Shown here piece after piece: positions 44,632 to 54,279 of a stretch of 64,000 nt of DNA. Source of the stretch: Aliiglaciecola lipolytica E3. Lineage in GTDB: Bacteria; Pseudomonadota; Gammaproteobacteria; Enterobacterales; Alteromonadaceae. Each line of letters begins with the position of its first letter. The stretch's first letter is position 1. A model generated the notes under the pieces. It had not been told where the DNA came from, ran no database searches, and was given only the letters and a program-made list of their open reading frames with translations. A program made the translations under genes and the position numbers. Location: assembly GCF_000314975.1 (NCBI RefSeq), contig NZ_BAEN01000076.1:526186-590185 (forward strand), written 5' to 3'.

Positions 44632-46590
44632 TTAGTCTTTTTTGATGAATTCGACTTCTTCACCTTTTGCTAAAATGACGGAGGCTTCTACGTGAATGCA
44701 GTTGTTATCTACTTTTACTCTACCAATCCCTGAGCCGTTTAATAAGGTGCCTATCTGCTGGTTGTCTGGCTGACGATGCCGCACGGTCATATTGCGTCGT
44801 TGCGTTAGCCAGTTCAATGGAGACTTTGTACTGAATAGAACTCGATTTAAACGGTCAAACCAGCGGATTAATTGTTTTGGAAATTCGTTTTTTATGCCGC
44901 TACTGGTTATCTGCGTGATTTGTGGGCTGTTACGTCTGAATTTCAAAGTGATATCGTAAACGAACGAGTAATGCACATCGCCTGACAAAATAACAAAATG
45001 CGGCGGTGTTTTATAATGCCGGAAAATATTTAACATCACACTTGCCGTGCCCTTGTGCGCCATCCAGTTTTCTGCATCGACCATCAATGCTCGCCCAAAA
45101 AAGGTAAAGATTCGCTGGATAGCCTCAATCAGTTTTACCCCAAAGACAGGTGCCGCTGAAACCATGATAACCGAAGGTTGATTTATCAGTTCTTGTTGTA
45201 ATTCGCATAACGCTTCCCAGTCCATTAATCCGGATGGTTTACGTAAGCTCGATTCAGAGCGCCAGCGCTGGGTGCGCGTATCTAAAACCACGACTTTTGG
45301 AGTGGTGTTTAATGTGTAATGCCATTGGTCCCAGTCGAGCAATATATCAATCACTTGATCGTGCTCTTGAATACCGGACGAGGTGAAATGTGGTAATAAT
45401 TTGTTGGACAGCGGATTAATTTTCTCTACGTCATTTCCCCATCCTTGGCACAGCCAATATCCGATTAATGCGTTACCTACAATGCGTTTAGCAAACGCAT
45501 TATTATAGACAGCGTCTTCCCAGCCTCTGGTTAAATTCCAATCGTCAGTGACATCGTGATCATCAAATATCATATATACCGGGATATGTGCCATTGCGCG
45601 GCGAACTTTGGGCAACCCAGCTTTAAATCGTTCTATCCATTTAAGCTCCTCTGCAAAAAGAGGTTTAAACTCTGCAGCAATTTTATCGGTTTCTAAAGTG
45701 GTTAAATTCCACAGTTCGGGAGACCAAATGAGTGCGTACATGCCAATGACTTCGGTCCAACTGATTAGATGATTGTTGGCATTAACAGAAGTGAATATGG
45801 GCTTTTTCTTGCCGCCGAAAAAATATGACATGACCGTCTTGGTACTGTCATTATCAGGTAATAAAGAAGGTCTCTGATAATAGTTGCTGTGCTTTGTTAG
45901 TAACTGCTTACTATTTGTGATTGTTCCGCCTGGTATTTCTTCATGAAATAAGCCTAATAACTTAATGGTTTGATGGATGGCAACTAAAGTGGGCCCTGCC
46001 ACATCATCGATATAAGCTTGATCACCTGACAAAAGTAATAAGTCAGGCTGCGCATGTTTATCACTAAATGCTTTACTAAGCTCTTCGTCAACAGCAAGCA
46101 TGCCATCATCACTAGCATGATGGGGCTTTCGGCAAGAACCGTGTAAGACGTGTTTAATATGAGAGTTGAATACGAAGCTTGGGGCATCTTGCTGTGGATA
46201 CAAAAGATCTGGCATTAGCGCTTGCAAATTTTTCTGCGTACCAGCGTTAGTGGCCATGGTTAGGTCGTAGTAATAACGTATCCCTTGCGATAAAGGTTGT
46301 TCAATTGGCAACGTTATTAAGCAGATATAAGCGTTTTCGCCTACTTTAACGTTTTGTGCGTATTCTTGTGTACTTTGCTCGAAACAAACTTCATCTTGTT
46401 CAGTCCAAACTTTTGCTTGAAAAGAAATTTTATGACTTAATAGCATCCACAGCGTAATACTATTTTCATTTACTGCACGAAGAATAGGACCTGCAATAAT
46501 TGGCGGCAAATCCGGCGTCAATTTTTGAGTGTTTTTAGAGTCAGTCAAATCACATTTAAATACAAACAATAGATGTGACTTAGTTTGCAT
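44632..46590 (-). CDS. PhoD-like metallophosphatase without an export signal
   Basis: 652 residues. Metallophosphatase motifs in order: LHGSCRKPHH, LLLSGDQAYIDD, IFDDHDVTDDWN, and VILSGDVHYSFVY near the C-terminal end, which are the PhoD-like hydrolase signature. The N-terminal region (about 40-130) looks like the beta-sandwich that precedes the catalytic domain of PhoD. Unlike secreted PhoD alkaline phosphatases, no Tat or Sec signal is seen, so it is probably cytoplasmic. Start ATG 46590 is uncertain; a TTG seven codons earlier is possible, and neither has a clear ribosome binding site. Confidence 0.85.
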   Translation of the reverse strand: MQTKSHLLFVFKCDLTDSKNTQKLTPDLPPIIAGPILRAVNENSITLWMLLSHKISFQAKVWTEQDEVCFEQSTQEYAQNVKVGENAYICLITLPIEQPLSQGIRYYYDLTMATNAGTQKNLQALMPDLLYPQQDAPSFVFNSHIKHVLHGSCRKPHHASDDGMLAVDEELSKAFSDKHAQPDLLLLSGDQAYIDDVAGPTLVAIHQTIKLLGLFHEEIPGGTITNSKQLLTKHSNYYQRPSLLPDNDSTKTVMSYFFGGKKKPIFTSVNANNHLISWTEVIGMYALIWSPELWNLTTLETDKIAAEFKPLFAEELKWIERFKAGLPKVRRAMAHIPVYMIFDDHDVTDDWNLTRGWEDAVYNNAFAKRIVGNALIGYWLCQGWGNDVEKINPLSNKLLPHFTSSGIQEHDQVIDILLDWDQWHYTLNTTPKVVVLDTRTQRWRSESSLRKPSGLMDWEALCELQQELINQPSVIMVSAAPVFGVKLIEAIQRIFTFFGRALMVDAENWMAHKGTASVMLNIFRHYKTPPHFVILSGDVHYSFVYDITLKFRRNSPQITQITSSGIKNEFPKQLIRWFDRLNRVLFSTKSPLNWLTQRRNMTVRHRQPDNQQIGTLLNGSGIGRVKVDNNCIHVEASVILAKGEEVEFIKKD

Positions 46591-46684
46591 TAGTTGTAAC
46601 CGAACAATCAAATTGTTTTCGGAATAACTTGCTATTGGAACATTATTAATTTAAAAAAACCTGCCTATGGAGAGGATGGGAAAA

Positions 46685-47794
46685 ATGAATAAACTCGGTT
46701 TAATTTTACTGGTTGCGATTGGATTAACGGGGTGCGCAGAAAAGCAACAAACTCCTCAAAAAATTGCGTTGCAAGGACAATGGTTAACTGAGCAGAGCGG
46801 AGAAGCCATGCTTAATCCGCAAACGTCAGGGCTTAAGGGGTGGAGAGGAAAGTTACTGTCTGTATCAGATGGAAGTGCAGATATTTCACAGCGTAAGCAA
46901 TTGCATATTATTGAACCAAACACGGCAGCCGTTTTAGCTGAGTCTTTGACGTTTGTTATGTCAGATAGGGTTCAGCAAAGTTGTTTTGCCGCTTATTTAA
47001 ACGACGCTCCGGATTTAGAAGCATTAGCTGTCGACCCAGATGATGATAAGGTTTTTATCGTCGTGACAGAAGATGCGACGCGCAGTGAATCCATGTCTGA
47101 AAGTTGTTTTGAAAAATATCAAAATAGTGGTTCAACCCAATACCCTACATTATTGCTCAGACTTGAATTACAGGAGAATAACGAGTTATTGGTTTCTCAT
47201 GTTAGACCTATTCAATTTCAAGCGTCCCTGCAAATAGGTGACTTTCCAAATGATGGTATAGAAGCGCTCGCTTTTGGGCCAGATGACACTCTTTACCTAG
47301 GAATGGAGAAAGACAAAAAAGTTAAAGCTCGGATTTTTTCTTTAAAAATAGATGATGATTTTTGGTTATCAGAAGAGTTCGCTCAAGTAACAGATTTGCA
47401 ACTCAATTTACCTAAGTATGATTCAGGTAATCATCCAATTAATGGTATGGACTATTTACCACGAGAAAATCATCCTGGGTATTTAGTTGCTGCCGCCAGA
47501 AACGACAACAATATTTGGTTGATCGATTTGGCAAAACAAAAAGAGACTAAAGTGATCGCCGTCGAGTTTTATGCGCCCACGCATTCCAAAGAAGAAAACT
47601 GTGGTCCATGGGAGTTAATGGACAATGCGTCTTTAGAAGGCGTCGCTGTGGTCGGCAGTACTATTTGGATGATCAATGATCCTTGGAAACGTTATTATCC
47701 AGACAACATTATTTGTGAAGTGAACCGCGTTAATTACGAAAAAATGGCACCGCTACTATTTTCTATGCCGGTTGATCCAAACTGGTTTAATTAA
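46685..47794 (+). CDS. Predicted lipoprotein with beta-propeller-like repeats
   Basis: 369 residues. The signal peptide ends in a lipobox LTGC (Cys17 after ATG 46685), so it is a lipoprotein. The body shows repeated blade-like strings: DLEALAVDPDDDKVFIVVTED, DGIEALAFGPDDTLYLGME, PINGMDYLPREN and ASLEGVAVVGSTIWMINDP, suggesting an esterase-like phytase/SdiA-regulated beta-propeller fold. The substrate or partner is unknown. ATG 46685 is chosen because GGGA lies upstream; an earlier ATG at 46667 is out of place before the signal peptide. Confidence 0.7.
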   Translation: MNKLGLILLVAIGLTGCAEKQQTPQKIALQGQWLTEQSGEAMLNPQTSGLKGWRGKLLSVSDGSADISQRKQLHIIEPNTAAVLAESLTFVMSDRVQQSCFAAYLNDAPDLEALAVDPDDDKVFIVVTEDATRSESMSESCFEKYQNSGSTQYPTLLLRLELQENNELLVSHVRPIQFQASLQIGDFPNDGIEALAFGPDDTLYLGMEKDKKVKARIFSLKIDDDFWLSEEFAQVTDLQLNLPKYDSGNHPINGMDYLPRENHPGYLVAAARNDNNIWLIDLAKQKETKVIAVEFYAPTHSKEENCGPWELMDNASLEGVAVVGSTIWMINDPWKRYYPDNIICEVNRVNYEKMAPLLFSMPVDPNWFN

Positions 47795-47854
47795 TCACTA
47801 TTGATTTACGTGGCCAATAGAGTTATTGGCCAGGTGACTAATGTTGGCTATCGA

Positions 47855-48391
47855 TTATTTTAATCGACTCGCAAAGTTTTTCTTAAATTTGGCTAGTTTT
47901 GGGGCAACTACCATATTGCAGTATTGGTTTTGCGGATTATTAGTAAAATAATCTTGATGATAGTCTTCCGCCTGATAATAATTGTTAACTTCGGTTACTT
48001 CGGTCACAACTGGATCGGGCCAAATTTGCTGTTCCTCAATCTCAGAAATGATTTCTTCAGCAAGTTTCTTTTGCTCATCGTTATGATAAAAAATCGCACT
48101 GCGGTATTGGCTACCCACATCGTTCCCCTGCCTATTCAATTGGGTAGGGTTATGTAATGAAAAGAATATTTCTAATACATCACGATATGAGATGGTATCG
48201 GCATCAAAATTGACTCTCACAACTTCTGCATGTCCCGTAGAGCCGCTGCACACTTGTTCATAAGTAGGGTTGTCAATATGACCAGCGGCATAGCCTGAAT
48301 AAGCCGACTCTACTCCTTCAATTGAATTGAAAGCTGATTCGATACACCAGAAACAACCACCTGCTAGCGTTGCCTGTTGAAGATTTGCCAT
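47855..48391 (-). CDS. msrA: Peptide methionine sulfoxide reductase A
   Basis: 178 residues. MsrA reduces the S-epimer of methionine sulfoxide, repairing oxidised proteins. The catalytic Cys13 is in LAGGCFWCIES; the substrate pocket is in SGYAAGHIDNPTYEQVCSGSTGHAEVV. Resolving Cys is expected near the C-terminal NQYCNMVV. Single-domain, cytoplasmic, without MsrB fusion. It converges on the lipoprotein gene with 60 bases between. Confidence 0.96.
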   Translation of the reverse strand: MANLQQATLAGGCFWCIESAFNSIEGVESAYSGYAAGHIDNPTYEQVCSGSTGHAEVVRVNFDADTISYRDVLEIFFSLHNPTQLNRQGNDVGSQYRSAIFYHNDEQKKLAEEIISEIEEQQIWPDPVVTEVTEVNNYYQAEDYHQDYFTNNPQNQYCNMVVAPKLAKFKKNFASRLK

Positions 48392-48539
48392 ATGTTACCT
48401 CTTAAAATGGTTGATGCTGACTCGTTATATCAACATGGTAGCGAATGGATATGAGTTCAAGTCATCCACTTCAGATAATTCTGCGTAATAACCAAACAAC
48501 AAAAAAGTTTAGACTTTATTCTTTGGATATGAAAACCAG

Positions 48540-49274
48540 ATGAAACAATCAAATGCTTTAATCATAGGCGCTTCTTCGGGTATTGGTGCTGAACTCGTGA
48601 AACAATTAAGTCAAAGTGACGAAATTTGTGAGGTGCATGCCGTTTCGCGCAAAAAACTTAATCAAACGAATCCTAAGGTGCGTTGTCATCAAATTAATAG
48701 TTTAGATGAACAGCAAATCAGGGCTTTGTGTAAAGAGTTGCACTCTGTTGGTCACTTTAGATTAGTCGTATCGTGTATTGGTGTATTGCAAAGCCAGATT
48801 CATGATAAAGAAATTAAGCCTGAAAAACGCTTGGAAGATATCTCGGCCGATCAACTCGAAACCTATTTTAAAATAAACACGATTGCCCCTATGTTATGGT
48901 TGAAGCACTTGCCGTTGATTTTTGACAATCAAAAAAAATCGCAGGTCGTTATGCTTTCCGCCAGAGTCGGGAGCATTGCGGACAATCGATTAGGTGGTTG
49001 GTATGGATATCGAGCCAGCAAAGCTGCACTAAATATGTTGGTCAAAAACACACAAGTTGAATATTCGCGACGTTTTAAAAATGTTGAATTAATCTGCTAT
49101 CACCCAGGGACTGTGGATACTGATTTATCTAAACCCTTCCAAGCCAATGTTCCGCAAAATAAACTGTTTTCAGTGTCCTTCACCGTCGATAAATTGCTAA
49201 ATCATATACATACTTTAGACATACAGTATGCCCCACACTTTATAGATTGGGATAATCAACCCATTGATTGGTAA
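48540..49274 (+). CDS. Short-chain dehydrogenase/reductase
   Basis: 244 residues, classical SDR: NAD(P)-binding GASSGIGAELV (residues 10-20), NAG-like SCIGVL motif, active-site Ser and the YxxxK catalytic pair in YRASKAALN. Short length resembles CsgA-like SDRs of marine gammaproteobacteria. Substrate unknown. It stands alone between msrA and the NSS transporter; the gap after it (about 240 bases) holds AT-rich sequence with no gene visible. Confidence 0.88.
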   Translation: MKQSNALIIGASSGIGAELVKQLSQSDEICEVHAVSRKKLNQTNPKVRCHQINSLDEQQIRALCKELHSVGHFRLVVSCIGVLQSQIHDKEIKPEKRLEDISADQLETYFKINTIAPMLWLKHLPLIFDNQKKSQVVMLSARVGSIADNRLGGWYGYRASKAALNMLVKNTQVEYSRRFKNVELICYHPGTVDTDLSKPFQANVPQNKLFSVSFTVDKLLNHIHTLDIQYAPHFIDWDNQPIDW

Positions 49275-49515
49275 TTCATATTGTGCGGCGAAAGGTTTAA
49301 GACGTGTTAAGGCGCATTAAGTATGTAAATATTGACAGTGCAGGGTTTCAATTGCGTGATTGACTAACTTGCTTATTGCTGAAGATTTAAGTAAAAGACA
49401 TTTTAAAAATAGCCTGTTAACATCAATTAATAAGCCTAAAAACAATAAAGGTGATTATCTGACGTAGGTGCTTTGTCATGCGGAGATAATTCAACTAACA
49501 AAAAAGGAAAATAAT

Positions 49516-50937
49516 ATGGCAGCAGATCGCGAACAGTTTGGTTCTCGTCTCGGATTCATTCTGGCCGCCGCAGGCTCTGCGGTTGGCATAGGCAACATGG
49601 TAGGGTTTCCAGTCGCAGCAACCAAAAATGGTGGTGGTGCCTTTTTACTGATTTATGCGGTATTTGTTGTACTCATCTGTTTGCCGGTGATGCTGGCTGA
49701 AATGTCAGTAGGGCGTCGAAGTCGTATGGACCCACTTAATGCCTACGTGAAATTAAGCGGAAATCAGTTGCACTGGCGTATGGCAGGTTGGTTGTCAATC
49801 ATAACCCCGTTTATGATTGCCGTATTTTATTTGGTCATTACGGTTTGGATTTTCGGTTTTCTTTTTCAAATTAGCATTGGTAATTTAGACAAACTTGCTG
49901 ATCCCAATACTTTTCCAGAGTTTATTAAATCCTCACACTTGTTTATTTACATGGTCGGCGTATTGGCTGTTGTGTACTTAATTTTGCAAGGTGGCGTTAA
50001 ACAGGGCATTGAAAAAGCCGCGAAAGTGATGATGCCAGCATTATTTATTATGTTAGTGGGTTTAGTTATTTTCGTTCTTACCCTAGACAATGCGTTTGCT
50101 GGAGTGGAATACTATTTAGTCCCGGATTTTACAAAGATTAACGCCTCGGTAGTAAGTGCAGCCCTTTCACAAGCCTTCTTTTCCCTATCATTGGGAATGG
50201 GCATTATGATTACCTACGGCTCGTATCTGGATAGCAAAAGTGATGTTCCTGGATCTGCAAAGTTTGTTGCTTTGGCTGATACAATGGTTGCGTTTATTGC
50301 CGGTTTACTGATTTTACCGGCAGTATTTTCCTTTAATCCAAATACCAATACGGCCGAGTTAAGTGATTCTTCGGTAAGTATGATATTTACTTTCTTGCCC
50401 AAGATTTTCTTAGCCTTGCAAGCATCAATAGGTTATGTAGGGGCAAGTGTCGTCGCAGGTTTGTTCTTCTTGTTAGTCTTTTTTGCTGCAATAACTTCAT
50501 TAGTATCCATTTTTGAAGTACCTGTCGCCTCTTTTATGGAATCTAAAAAAGTAGGTCGTAAGAAAGCATTAGGAGTGATGGGACTGTTATTGGTTGTAAC
50601 ATCAGCGGTGGCGTCAATGTCATTTGGGATCTGGGAGCCAGTTACCAATTTTGTAAGTTATGCTGAACTAAATAAATCCTTATTCGACGTTATTATTGAC
50701 GTTTTTTACGACACGATTTTACCCTTGAATGGACTGCTCATTTGTTTATTCGTGATATATCGATGGAAGAAAGAAAGCTTTAACGCTGAATTAGATCAAG
50801 GGGCTCCTAGCTACCAAGGCAGTTTGTTTGAGAAATACGTCGATTTCTCTGTTGGCACCTTTATTCCAATCATTTTGTTCTTAGTGTTTATCAACACAGT
50901 GGCGCTGAAGTATTTTGGCAATGCATTGATAGGCTAG
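49516..50937 (+). CDS. Sodium-dependent transporter of the NSS (SNF) family
   Basis: 473 residues with about 12 membrane segments. The NSS start is clear: REQFGSRLGFILAAAGSAVGIGNMVGFPVAATKNGGGAFLLIY, containing the Na+/substrate unwound-helix Gly motif, and SLGMGIMITYGSY in helix 6. Family members move amino acids or amines with Na+. The substrate cannot be read from sequence. ATG 49516 is chosen because AAGGA lies upstream; a TTG 48 bases earlier is in frame but lacks a site. A terminator follows. Confidence 0.92.
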   Translation: MAADREQFGSRLGFILAAAGSAVGIGNMVGFPVAATKNGGGAFLLIYAVFVVLICLPVMLAEMSVGRRSRMDPLNAYVKLSGNQLHWRMAGWLSIITPFMIAVFYLVITVWIFGFLFQISIGNLDKLADPNTFPEFIKSSHLFIYMVGVLAVVYLILQGGVKQGIEKAAKVMMPALFIMLVGLVIFVLTLDNAFAGVEYYLVPDFTKINASVVSAALSQAFFSLSLGMGIMITYGSYLDSKSDVPGSAKFVALADTMVAFIAGLLILPAVFSFNPNTNTAELSDSSVSMIFTFLPKIFLALQASIGYVGASVVAGLFFLLVFFAAITSLVSIFEVPVASFMESKKVGRKKALGVMGLLLVVTSAVASMSFGIWEPVTNFVSYAELNKSLFDVIIDVFYDTILPLNGLLICLFVIYRWKKESFNAELDQGAPSYQGSLFEKYVDFSVGTFIPIILFLVFINTVALKYFGNALIG

Positions 50938-50960
50938 TTAAGAGTAGCTGCGAACAAATA

Positions 50961-50987
50961 AAAGCTGGGTTAAGACCCAGCTTTTTT
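50961..50987 (+). terminator. Intrinsic terminator of the NSS transporter gene
   Basis: AAAGCTGGGT (50961-50970), loop TAAG, ACCCAGCTTT (50975-50984), followed by T-rich sequence. It is a 10-bp perfect stem, 23 bases after the stop. Confidence 0.9.
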
Positions 50988-51408
50988 GTTTGTAGTGATC
51001 TTGGTAAGGAGTTGCTACAACCTTGGGTTTTCTAGAGGCACTTTCTGCCACCTGTGTTTGTACTTTTTGCGCTTGAACTGTCGCGTAATTATTACACTTT
51101 TTACTTCACTGTTTGTTCTTTTCTTGCTTCGCAATCTCTTTGCTGAAAGTCCTACTGATGTTGAGGAGAAAGCTAATTGACTGTTTTAATTTAAGATTTT
51201 ATGGGTTGTTCTACTTGCTAATTAAGTTCTTACGTTGCTGTGCGCGATTGGAACTAATTATGCTTCAATTAATAGAGGTGTCCGATCACACGCAGAGTTT
51301 GATTGGGCCATTGGGTAGCAGAATATAGACCAGTTTCTGGTTCAGGTAGTGGATATGTTGCGCCCAATTCAGGTTGAGAGGGCTTGTTAGGGCAAGCGAG
51401 GAGGATCC
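50988..51408 (+). other. 421-base region without a credible gene
   Basis: Several short frames open here but none has a ribosome binding site with sensible composition. A small hairpin GCTTG (51382-51386)/CAAGC (51393-51397) lies immediately before the GAGGAGG ribosome binding site of the repeat-protein gene and could influence its translation. Promoter not assigned. Confidence 0.4.
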
Positions 51409-52653
51409 ATGACAATTAATACGCAATTACCCAATAACGCAATTGAACAATTGCAACAGATCGCTTCGGAGAATGAAGTCGATCCAGTTGTTCCTGTGAC
51501 TGAAACAGATACTGACGTAAATGCTAGACAAGGTGAAGAAAATGCTGCCAGTGTGGCTCAACGTAGCGCCACAGAAGTCGCATTGGAAGAGCGTCTCAAT
51601 ACTCTGCGCGAGCAAAGACAGCAGCAAGAACAAGCCAGAGAAGCCTTACTGCAACGCTCTACGAATCGGGGTAATGCCACTGAGTTGAATGAACAACCAT
51701 CAGACCGTCAGGCTGCGAGCGCTGATCAAGGTAATGCTCAACAACAGGCTTCTAGGCTACAAAGTGATGATGATGCGCAGACTACAGGGTCTCAAATACC
51801 TGCTCAACAGCAACAATCTGAACCAACAGAGCAGCGAATTGATGATCAAATAGCGCAATCAGAGGCTCGTCAACTACAGCGAGATAACCAGATTGAACAA
51901 AGGCAGCAGCAGCGTCAGCAGCAAGTAGAAGAGCAGATAGAACAACGAGAAGCTCGCCAGCAACGCAACTTCGAGCAATCTGTGCAAGCTCAACAACAGC
52001 GACAGCAGAGAGTTCAAGAGCAGGTAGAGCAACGAGAAGCCCGCCAACAAGAAAACACGGAACAATCTATTCAAGCCCAGCAGCAACGAGATGAGCGGGT
52101 GCGTGAAGATATTCAACAACGGGAACAACGTCAACGTGAAGTTGCGGAGCAAGGCCTACAACGACGCGAAGAACAACAGCGAGAAATTGAACAGCGAATC
52201 GACCAACGAGCTGAGCGAACACAAGAGCTAAATGAACAAGAGCGTCTGCAACAGCAAGATGAACAGCAAATTAACGCAGGATTCGACAATACAGATGTAA
52301 CCGAAAATAATCAGCAAGCCGAAACGATTCAAGCGGAGGGTGATGCACTACAACAACAATCACCGCAGGTTCTAAGTGAACGATTACAGCTTTTGGCTCA
52401 AGAAATTGATGACGCAGAACAAACCCAATCAACCCAAGACATCATCAATACGTTACGTGAAGAAGCGGAGGTTATTCAGAATCTGTTACGACAACAATTA
52501 GTTGAGCAAAATTCCCCTGACGCGGCTTTAGATGCTGAGTTGAATACGATTCAGCAGGACTTACAAGAAGAAGTTGAGCGCAATGCGCGCAGATTGCAAA
52601 ATAACCAACCGGCAACTGCGCGGCTGGGAAATTTTATTGATCAGGTTAGCTGA
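51409..52653 (+). CDS. Gln/Arg/Glu-rich repeat protein of unknown function
   Basis: 414 residues with no Cys or Trp, no signal peptide and no membrane segment. The centre, residues 144-288, consists of five tandem 29-residue repeats (144-172, 173-201, 202-230, 231-259, 260-288) with the pattern hydrophobic-x3-hydrophobic, then EQREARQQ-like, then a second hydrophobic near position 20, then QAQQQRQQR. This predicts one long helix or coiled coil. Flanks (1-140, 300-414) are also highly polar and helical, the C-terminal part with heptad-like Leu. I do not recognise it. The start has a very good GAGGAGG, eight bases upstream. It is monocistronic and unlike its neighbours in composition. Confidence 0.75.
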   Translation: MTINTQLPNNAIEQLQQIASENEVDPVVPVTETDTDVNARQGEENAASVAQRSATEVALEERLNTLREQRQQQEQAREALLQRSTNRGNATELNEQPSDRQAASADQGNAQQQASRLQSDDDAQTTGSQIPAQQQQSEPTEQRIDDQIAQSEARQLQRDNQIEQRQQQRQQQVEEQIEQREARQQRNFEQSVQAQQQRQQRVQEQVEQREARQQENTEQSIQAQQQRDERVREDIQQREQRQREVAEQGLQRREEQQREIEQRIDQRAERTQELNEQERLQQQDEQQINAGFDNTDVTENNQQAETIQAEGDALQQQSPQVLSERLQLLAQEIDDAEQTQSTQDIINTLREEAEVIQNLLRQQLVEQNSPDAALDAELNTIQQDLQEEVERNARRLQNNQPATARLGNFIDQVS

Positions 52654-52667
52654 AGAGTAAAGACTGC

Positions 52668-53483
52668 TCAGTAAATCATATCGTAAGGGCTGGGGTATTG
52701 CAGATTCAATTCAAGCTCTCGTAGCGTAAATTCGCAATTGATAACTTTACCCTTATCTTTTGATGTTGACGGAACAAACTCTGGTGTTGGTAATTCTAAC
52801 GCCGTTGCAGCATCAGTATAGTATTGTTGACGTGAAGGGTGTTCGCTACTCGATAAGTGATAGGTATGTCCAAATTTGTCATTAGTGATAATTTTTTCAA
52901 TGGCACTTATAACATCTTCACGGTGCACAAGGTTAACGACTTTTTGTCCATTTTCGATATTTTTTTTCGCACTTAGACTTCGTGCTGGGTGCCTGTCTTT
53001 TGAAACTAATCCGGCTAATCTTAAAATTACTGAGTGTTGCTTAAATAGGTCCCGAATGTGCTGTTCCAAGGTTACGTGAAGTTTCGCACTCACGGTTTGA
53101 GGGGCGACTTTAGTGTATTCAAAAACAGTTCTACTAGACTCTCCGTAAACCGAGGTAGTGGAGATGAAAATGAGCTTCTCAATGCCTCGCTGTTTTGCTG
53201 TGTTTATTAAATTGAGCATATCTTGAAGAAATACATCAGGTTGCAAACTTTTGCGCCCAGGAGGAATGTTAATGATCAGTAATTGCGCATTAAACACATC
53301 TGTTAAGTGGGGAGAGTCTAAGCTATCACCAAGATTAAATTGCACTGCAGAGACTTCTACATCAAGTAAACTCTGGACACCTTTCTCAGAACGTTTGGTG
53401 GCCACCACTTGGTGACCACTTTGGCTGAGTTTTTTAGCAAGCGGTAACCCTAACCAGCCACCGCCTATAATCGCTACTCTCAC
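52668..53483 (-). CDS. NAD(P)-dependent epimerase-like protein (YeeZ-like)
   Basis: 271 residues. The start MRVAIIGGGWLGLPLAKKL is a Rossmann dinucleotide-binding loop, followed by FISTTSVYGESS, the Ser/Thr-Tyr region of extended SDR enzymes, and NLVHREDVISAIEKII. It is the short YeeZ/YbjT-like group whose substrate is unknown. It converges on the repeat-protein gene (14 bases between) and follows the YggN-like gene on its own strand by 16 bases, so it may be cotranscribed with it. Confidence 0.82.
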   Translation of the reverse strand: MRVAIIGGGWLGLPLAKKLSQSGHQVVATKRSEKGVQSLLDVEVSAVQFNLGDSLDSPHLTDVFNAQLLIINIPPGRKSLQPDVFLQDMLNLINTAKQRGIEKLIFISTTSVYGESSRTVFEYTKVAPQTVSAKLHVTLEQHIRDLFKQHSVILRLAGLVSKDRHPARSLSAKKNIENGQKVVNLVHREDVISAIEKIITNDKFGHTYHLSSSEHPSRQQYYTDAATALELPTPEFVPSTSKDKGKVINCEFTLRELELNLQYPSPYDMIY

Positions 53484-53499
53484 GTTAATTCTGACTTCC

Positions 53500-54279
53500 T
53501 TACATTTTTCTTTCAGTGTTAACCGTAATTAAATTTAACCCAGACAATTCTTTCATTGAGTTTTGAAGTTTATTCTCTGCATAATCGATAGATGCTAATT
53601 GCAGGCAAAATGCATCGGCTTTTTGCTCTAATTTTTCAGCTTGGGCTTCGATTTTAGTTTCGATATCTTGACCAAAATTTTCCATACGTTGTTCAAATCC
53701 GTCTGTATCACCATCACCAAAAATAAGTTCAGTGCCCATGGCTACCATGATGTGTCCAATAGAAGCAGTTACAACTTCTTCGATGGTGTCTTCAAATTCC
53801 TGTTCCCATTGTGCACCTAAAAAGTCGCCGTCTGAAAAGTTAGTTGAATCTAATTGAATACTGCCATCTGCTGCATAAAAATTAAATTCAATTTTCTCTT
53901 TTAACTCATCAAGTTTAGTTTGGATTTTAGTAACAGAATTACTATTGGAACCTAATAAGTTACCTAGGACTTCAGAGACTGCTACATTTGCAATAGCAAC
54001 GCCTTCAAGGGCTATTTCTGCAGCGACTGGTACGGCATTGTAAATACCCTTGTAGTATTCAGAAACCCATCTTTCCTGATTCGCATTCACATCCATGCGT
54101 TTACCATTTACAAATAGAGATTCTCCGGCATCAATTTTAATAATGTCGTTGTCTTCAGTGGTTATCGTCAATACATTATTGATCAAAGAGACTTGCCCAT
54201 CGATATCTACGTCACATTCGTTTGCAGCTGCGGTTCCAGAAATTAATAATACACTTGCGGCGATCATAGACAGTTTCAT
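53500..54279 (-). CDS. YggN/DUF2884 family protein
   Basis: 259 residues with a signal peptide (1-18, cleaved near AAANEC). The mature part has an N-terminal strand-rich region with ECDVDIDGQVSLINNVLTITTEDNDII and FVNGKRMDV, followed by acidic helices and a coiled-coil-like stretch (DIETKIEAQAEKLEQKADAFC) and C-terminal LNLITV. DUF2884/YggN proteins are periplasmic and of unknown function. A conserved Cys pair (ECDV, AFCLQ) suggests a disulfide. The ribosome binding site AGGAAC lies upstream. Confidence 0.83.
   Translation of the reverse strand: MKLSMIAASVLLISGTAAANECDVDIDGQVSLINNVLTITTEDNDIIKIDAGESLFVNGKRMDVNANQERWVSEYYKGIYNAVPVAAEIALEGVAIANVAVSEVLGNLLGSNSNSVTKIQTKLDELKEKIEFNFYAADGSIQLDSTNFSDGDFLGAQWEQEFEDTIEEVVTASIGHIMVAMGTELIFGDGDTDGFEQRMENFGQDIETKIEAQAEKLEQKADAFCLQLASIDYAENKLQNSMKELSGLNLITVNTERKM

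Noticed and set aside
44544..44663. 40-codon N-terminal extension of the flavodoxin
   Set aside because: It lacks flavodoxin sequence, overlaps the PhoD-like gene, and the ATG at 44543 has a good ribosome binding site.
50986..51328. Two overlapping small frames between the NSS and repeat-protein genes
   Set aside because: Cys/Phe/Leu-rich translations without ribosome binding site or a conserved look; likely chance frames in AT-rich DNA.
51874..52152. Long minus-strand frame inside the repeat-protein gene
   Set aside because: Its leucine-rich translation is the mirror of CAA/CAG/GAA-rich repeat codons; no ribosome binding site and no independent support.
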